Assembly: GCA_002778195.1 (NCBI GenBank)
Contig: PCDI01000008.1
Location: forward strand, 1 to 64,000
Reading direction: 5' to 3'
DNA from: Raffaelea ambrosiae
Lineage: Eukaryota; Ascomycota; Sordariomycetes; Ophiostomatales; Ophiostomataceae
DNA length: 64,000 nucleotides
A model generated the notes under the pieces. That model saw only the letters and a program-made list of their open reading frames with translations. It was not told the DNA's origin and searched no databases. Of this stretch, positions 60,476 through 64,000 are shown one piece after another. The number at the start of each line of letters is the position of its first letter. The stretch's first letter is position 1. A program made the translations under genes and the position numbers.

Positions 60476-60841
60476 CGAAATGCAGGGCAAGGCCATAACC
60501 CCCCCCCCCCCCCAAAAAAGGTCCGTGTCCACTGCAGAAGGGAAGGTGGTGCTGCCCAGTCCTGCATCGGCCAGGGGATACGAGTCGGAGTTGGGTGGGT
60601 GTGAGCATACCACCGCATAAACGGTGTCTTACTGGACCTAACTACTGCACGCGCTTTAGCATTTGTTCTCTCTTCTGTTTTTTTGTTTTTTTTTAGGCCA
60701 TGCAGGCGCGCATATCCACAGCGGAGGCCCACGCCAGGAGGGCACCCGCCAGGAGGCACGCAATCAGGGGAGCACAGATGCGCGCCATGCTACTGTAGTA
60801 ACTAACTAGTTAGTGAGTTATGCTACGGCTACACCACGAGC

Positions 60842-60877
60842 AGGCACAGGCACGGGCACGGGCACAGGCACGGGCAC
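60842..60877 (+). repeat. GGCACR hexanucleotide repeat
   Basis: Six units alternating AGGCAC and GGGCAC in the gene-poor region. Confidence 0.9.
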
Positions 60878-61094
60878 GGAACAAGCACAACCACAGCCTC
60901 CCCCCCCGCCCCCTGTGTGTCGGCTTTGCAGTGTTTCCATGCAGGTTCCCTACTTTTGCCTCCCTGCAGGTGGATGGATGGCCGGAGAACAGAACACACG
61001 GAGGGCACGGAGGAGACCAACGGAGGTGCGGTACGGATAGGGAAAAGCCAACTTGCACACGCGGGAAGGATGGCCTACCTTGCCAGTAAACGAG

Positions 61095-61119
61095 CACACA
61101 CACACACACACACACACAC
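61095..61119 (+). repeat. CA dinucleotide microsatellite
   Basis: About twelve CA units in the gene-poor region. Confidence 0.9.
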
Positions 61120-64000
61120 GTCCCTCTCCCTTTGACCTCAAGGAGGAAGACGAGAAAGAATGCCAAAATATCGAAACTCGCATTGTCGTAGATTCATGTA
61201 TGTCAGATGCACACACACACCCTCTTCGCCTTCAACACGAGGGCCCGAGCAAGCCCACCACCAGGAGAGAAAGAGACCAAATGAAGATGGGCAAACGACA
61301 CGGATAGATGCAATTGCAAAAGTGCCGCCCTTCTTCGTCCCCGTGCAGTGGTCAGCAGGTCCGAGCCATGTGGGCTTGGCCCCCTCTGTCGGAGCACCAC
61401 CAAAAAAAAAAAACCCCTTGTCCTTTGATATCACCACTTCTTTTCATGTTGAGACCTCTTCTCCCCCTTCTCCAAGGGCTTATCCCCTTCTCCATCGGAG
61501 GCTTTTTTTTGAATTTCGGCAGGGGCGTTATCGGGTAATAGAAAGGGTTGGCCACGGACAGGAAAGTCGAGGTACATAGTGTTCGTCCTATTGTCGTTCG
61601 CGCCATCGTCGTCCGACGCGTGCTGATCCGTAGATAGTCTCGTCGCGCGGGGGCCACCAGTTTAGGGTCCTTTCTTAAAGTGCTCGCATCAACGGTCAGA
61701 TGCGCCTAGCCTTTCCCTCTCTCTCACCGCCAGCCTCTTTTCCTAGAGGCAAAATGCCTGTTTTTCCCCCAATATCTGAGAGATGAAACACCCAGGGACC
61801 AGCATAGCAAGAAAAAGAACCCCCAAACGAACGAAAAAAATATGGGGAGGCATGGGAGATCGACACGCGAACAAAGGGGGAAAAAAACGCACACACACAG
61901 ACTATCGTGAAGACTACACCGTATGTGCCAAAACTATGTTACAAACTAGGTGTTTTCTCGGGACTTTTTCTTCTTCTCTTCGTTCTGTTTTGCTTGCTTC
62001 CCAAGATGGGGGCCTTGCGCTATGTTTTCTTCTACATATGGCAGGTCGAAGTTGCCGAGCAGTTTTTTTTTTTTTCGTTTTGTTTTTCAATCTTTCCCGC
62101 TGCGGACACGCCAGCTGCCGCGCTCCCTCCCTTTTATTCTTCTCCCTTCCTTCCACCCCTGCGGAACCCGCCCTTTTCTTTTCGGTCTTCCTCGCATTCC
62201 TCACATCGTGGCCCCGTACAGGGGAAAAAAAACTTCGCGTGTCGTCATGGATCCCGGCTACGCGTATCGGTGGGGGGAGTGTGCGAGTAGGATATTTCTT
62301 CATATCGTGGGTCTTTCTACAATCGAGATATCGCGGCAGTCTCTGGCCGAGTTCGGCTGCCCGCCGTGAATGCGTATTCCGCGGGGTCCTATCTAGCATC
62401 GTTGGGCTGTCGGGCATGCTCCTTACTTGTTCAGCTCTGTCCCGCTTCTGGTTCTGGTAGATGGGGTTCTCTGCGAAGTCCTTTCTATGATTGCATTTGC
62501 ATTGGCTTCTCTCATTTTTGCGGTCTATTTTTTTGTTTTTTAACTCCCCTCTTACTTCCCTCTAAAAGTCTTACACGAGTTGCAGCACAGTCCTTTCGTG
62601 TGCTTTCTTCTTTCTGTGATGTGCCCTCGTAGCGAGGTCCCCGCAGCGAGACCTCGAAGCCTCGAAAGATTTTTTTTTTTTCTCTCGCCTCTTTTTTTTT
62701 TTGCGTGTCGTGTTCCTGCTTGCTTTTTTCCCCTTTCCTTAGGCACAGGCTCCATGCTCGCCTTGCATAAACCAGCGCAGTCTAGAGCTGACACGAATGC
62801 GTTCCAAACCCACTCTCACGAAAATCCCACACAGACACGCGCAATGAAGCGGAGAAACGCAAGGAAAACTCACTCCAGCAGACTCGAGCAGACCAGAGGC
62901 ACGCACGCACTGGTGGTTATGCTTGGTTTTTCAATTAAACAAACCCCTTGATCCCGATGGCTTGCTCGTGGGATTGCCATTCCAGGCCTAGTCGACCGTC
63001 CAATGTGTTTTGCTGCCCTTCCCCCCGGAGCACTACTGGCGTGCTCAGTACCACTCGATAGTCAGTGCTACTCTGTTTAACGTCCGCTAAGAAAAAGTCA
63101 CCCCCCCCCCTCCTCCTCTCGCTCACTCTTCCTGCCTCTCCCACTCACTGGTTTCCCTTGCATTCGTGGGGAAACTTTGTTTAGCGTGCCCCTCCACCCA
63201 GCCACACTATGCAGGTGTCCCTCCTCTGGTGCCCTCCTCGGTGCCTTTCTTGGTGCTGGGAGGACCCTCTTCGGCATCCTTGGGTGCCTGCCTTGGACCG
63301 TCGTCGTGCTGCGTTTTTCCCTGTGATGCTCTCTACGCGTTCGATCGGCCCCCATCCCCTCTGGGTCTTTTTTTTTTGTTTGCCCCTCTCTGCCCCTTTC
63401 TTGTACCGTAGATCGCAGAAACGGCTTCCCTATTAGCAGGATAATGCAACGCGTCCAGTTCGTGATAGTCAGGGGTTGACCTTTTTTTTTTTACGGCAGG
63501 TATTTCTCGCATTCGGGCATTTATTTCTTGTTTGGCTCTTTCCTCTGATAGACCAGGGGCCCCATCTTTGAGTAACACCACTCCATTATCTCTGCCGCAT
63601 CTACGCCGGACTTGTTTGGGGCTTTCTACATTGGCGTCTTTCTTTCTGCCACCGGCGACCATCACTGGGGGCCGGCTGGTTGGGAACCCAGGAACATCTG
63701 ACAAGATGGCCAAGAGGTTGGAGGCATCATCACCGTCTTCATGCTTTCACCCCCCTTTTCTGTCCCGCCTTTTGGGTTCCTTTGGGCGTAGTGCTAACGC
63801 TTCACTCTGCGACGGGCTTGTGTTTTTTTTTACTTCTGGGACTTTTGCGGATGATAGAAAACAAGGCACGCGATAAAATAGTGTATTCCTTGATCTGTAC
63901 CTGAGATGCACAAGAAACGCCAGAGAAACACTGGATTCACACCAGAGATGCGACCGCCCCCGCCCCCCCTAGGATGCACATAGTATTAACTAACATCTAA

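Larger units (their letters stand above)
53042..64000. other. Eleven-kilobase gene-poor, low-complexity region
   Basis: No convincing gene was found on either strand. The DNA is full of homopolymer runs, CA/TG and GGCACR microsatellites and polypyrimidine blocks. Candidates considered: a 128-codon frame at 58909-59295 (starting MMDGGTILPNG), about 100 bases after a CTATAAAG box, unlike any protein I know; and a short secreted-peptide frame at 60299-60475 (listed). A group of CCAAT boxes lies at about 59690-59875. The region could hold long non-coding RNAs, a subtelomere-like or centromere-flanking spacer, or fast-evolving small genes. Confidence 0.45.

Overview
The window comes from the nuclear genome of a filamentous ascomycete (Pezizomycotina, probably Sordariomycetes). 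The evidence is short GT-AG introns with CTAAC-like branch points, a ferricrocin-type siderophore NRPS beside an ornithine N5-monooxygenase, a Zn2Cys6 regulator, a PIR/GPI cell-wall protein, a PSTAIRE CDK and GC-rich exons in CT-rich, microsatellite-rich spacers. All splice structures were inferred by eye from reading frame and splice signals. No tRNA, rRNA, CRISPR array or intact transposon was seen.

Layout. 1-3 kb: no recognisable gene. 3-6 kb: a PIR-type GPI cell-wall protein (+) convergent with a U1-like zinc-finger protein (-). 6-11 kb: a GMC flavoprotein oxidoreductase and a type-B carboxylesterase, both (-). 11-13.3 kb: a 3CxxC zinc-finger protein (-) and the C-terminal relic of an MFS transporter (-). 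13.6-17.8 kb: a Zn2Cys6 transcription factor (+) convergent with a phosphonoacetate hydrolase (-). 19.3-22.3 kb: an intact MFS transporter (+) and a single-pass membrane protein (-). 22.3-28.2 kb: mostly empty, with one candidate spliced transcript. 28.2-49 kb: sidA and the 15.3-kb-coding sidC-like NRPS, both (+). 49.4-53 kb: ALKBH1-like dioxygenase (-) head-to-head with CDK1/cdc2 (+). 53-64 kb: 11 kb of low-complexity, repeat-rich DNA without a convincing gene.

How the genes work together. SidA would make N5-hydroxyornithine, and the NRPS would assemble a ferrichrome-type hexapeptide, most likely ferricrocin for intracellular iron storage. The transacylase that must act between them is not in the window. 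The second system is new to me. A phosphonoacetate hydrolase with all seven expected metal ligands lies next to a Zn2Cys6 regulator. A near-perfect palindrome, TCGGCACGAAGGCCG (CGG-N8-CCG, the class of site Zn2Cys6 proteins bind), recurs upstream of the carboxylesterase, the regulator and the hydrolase. I propose that these three genes form a small phosphonate(-ester) catabolic regulon.
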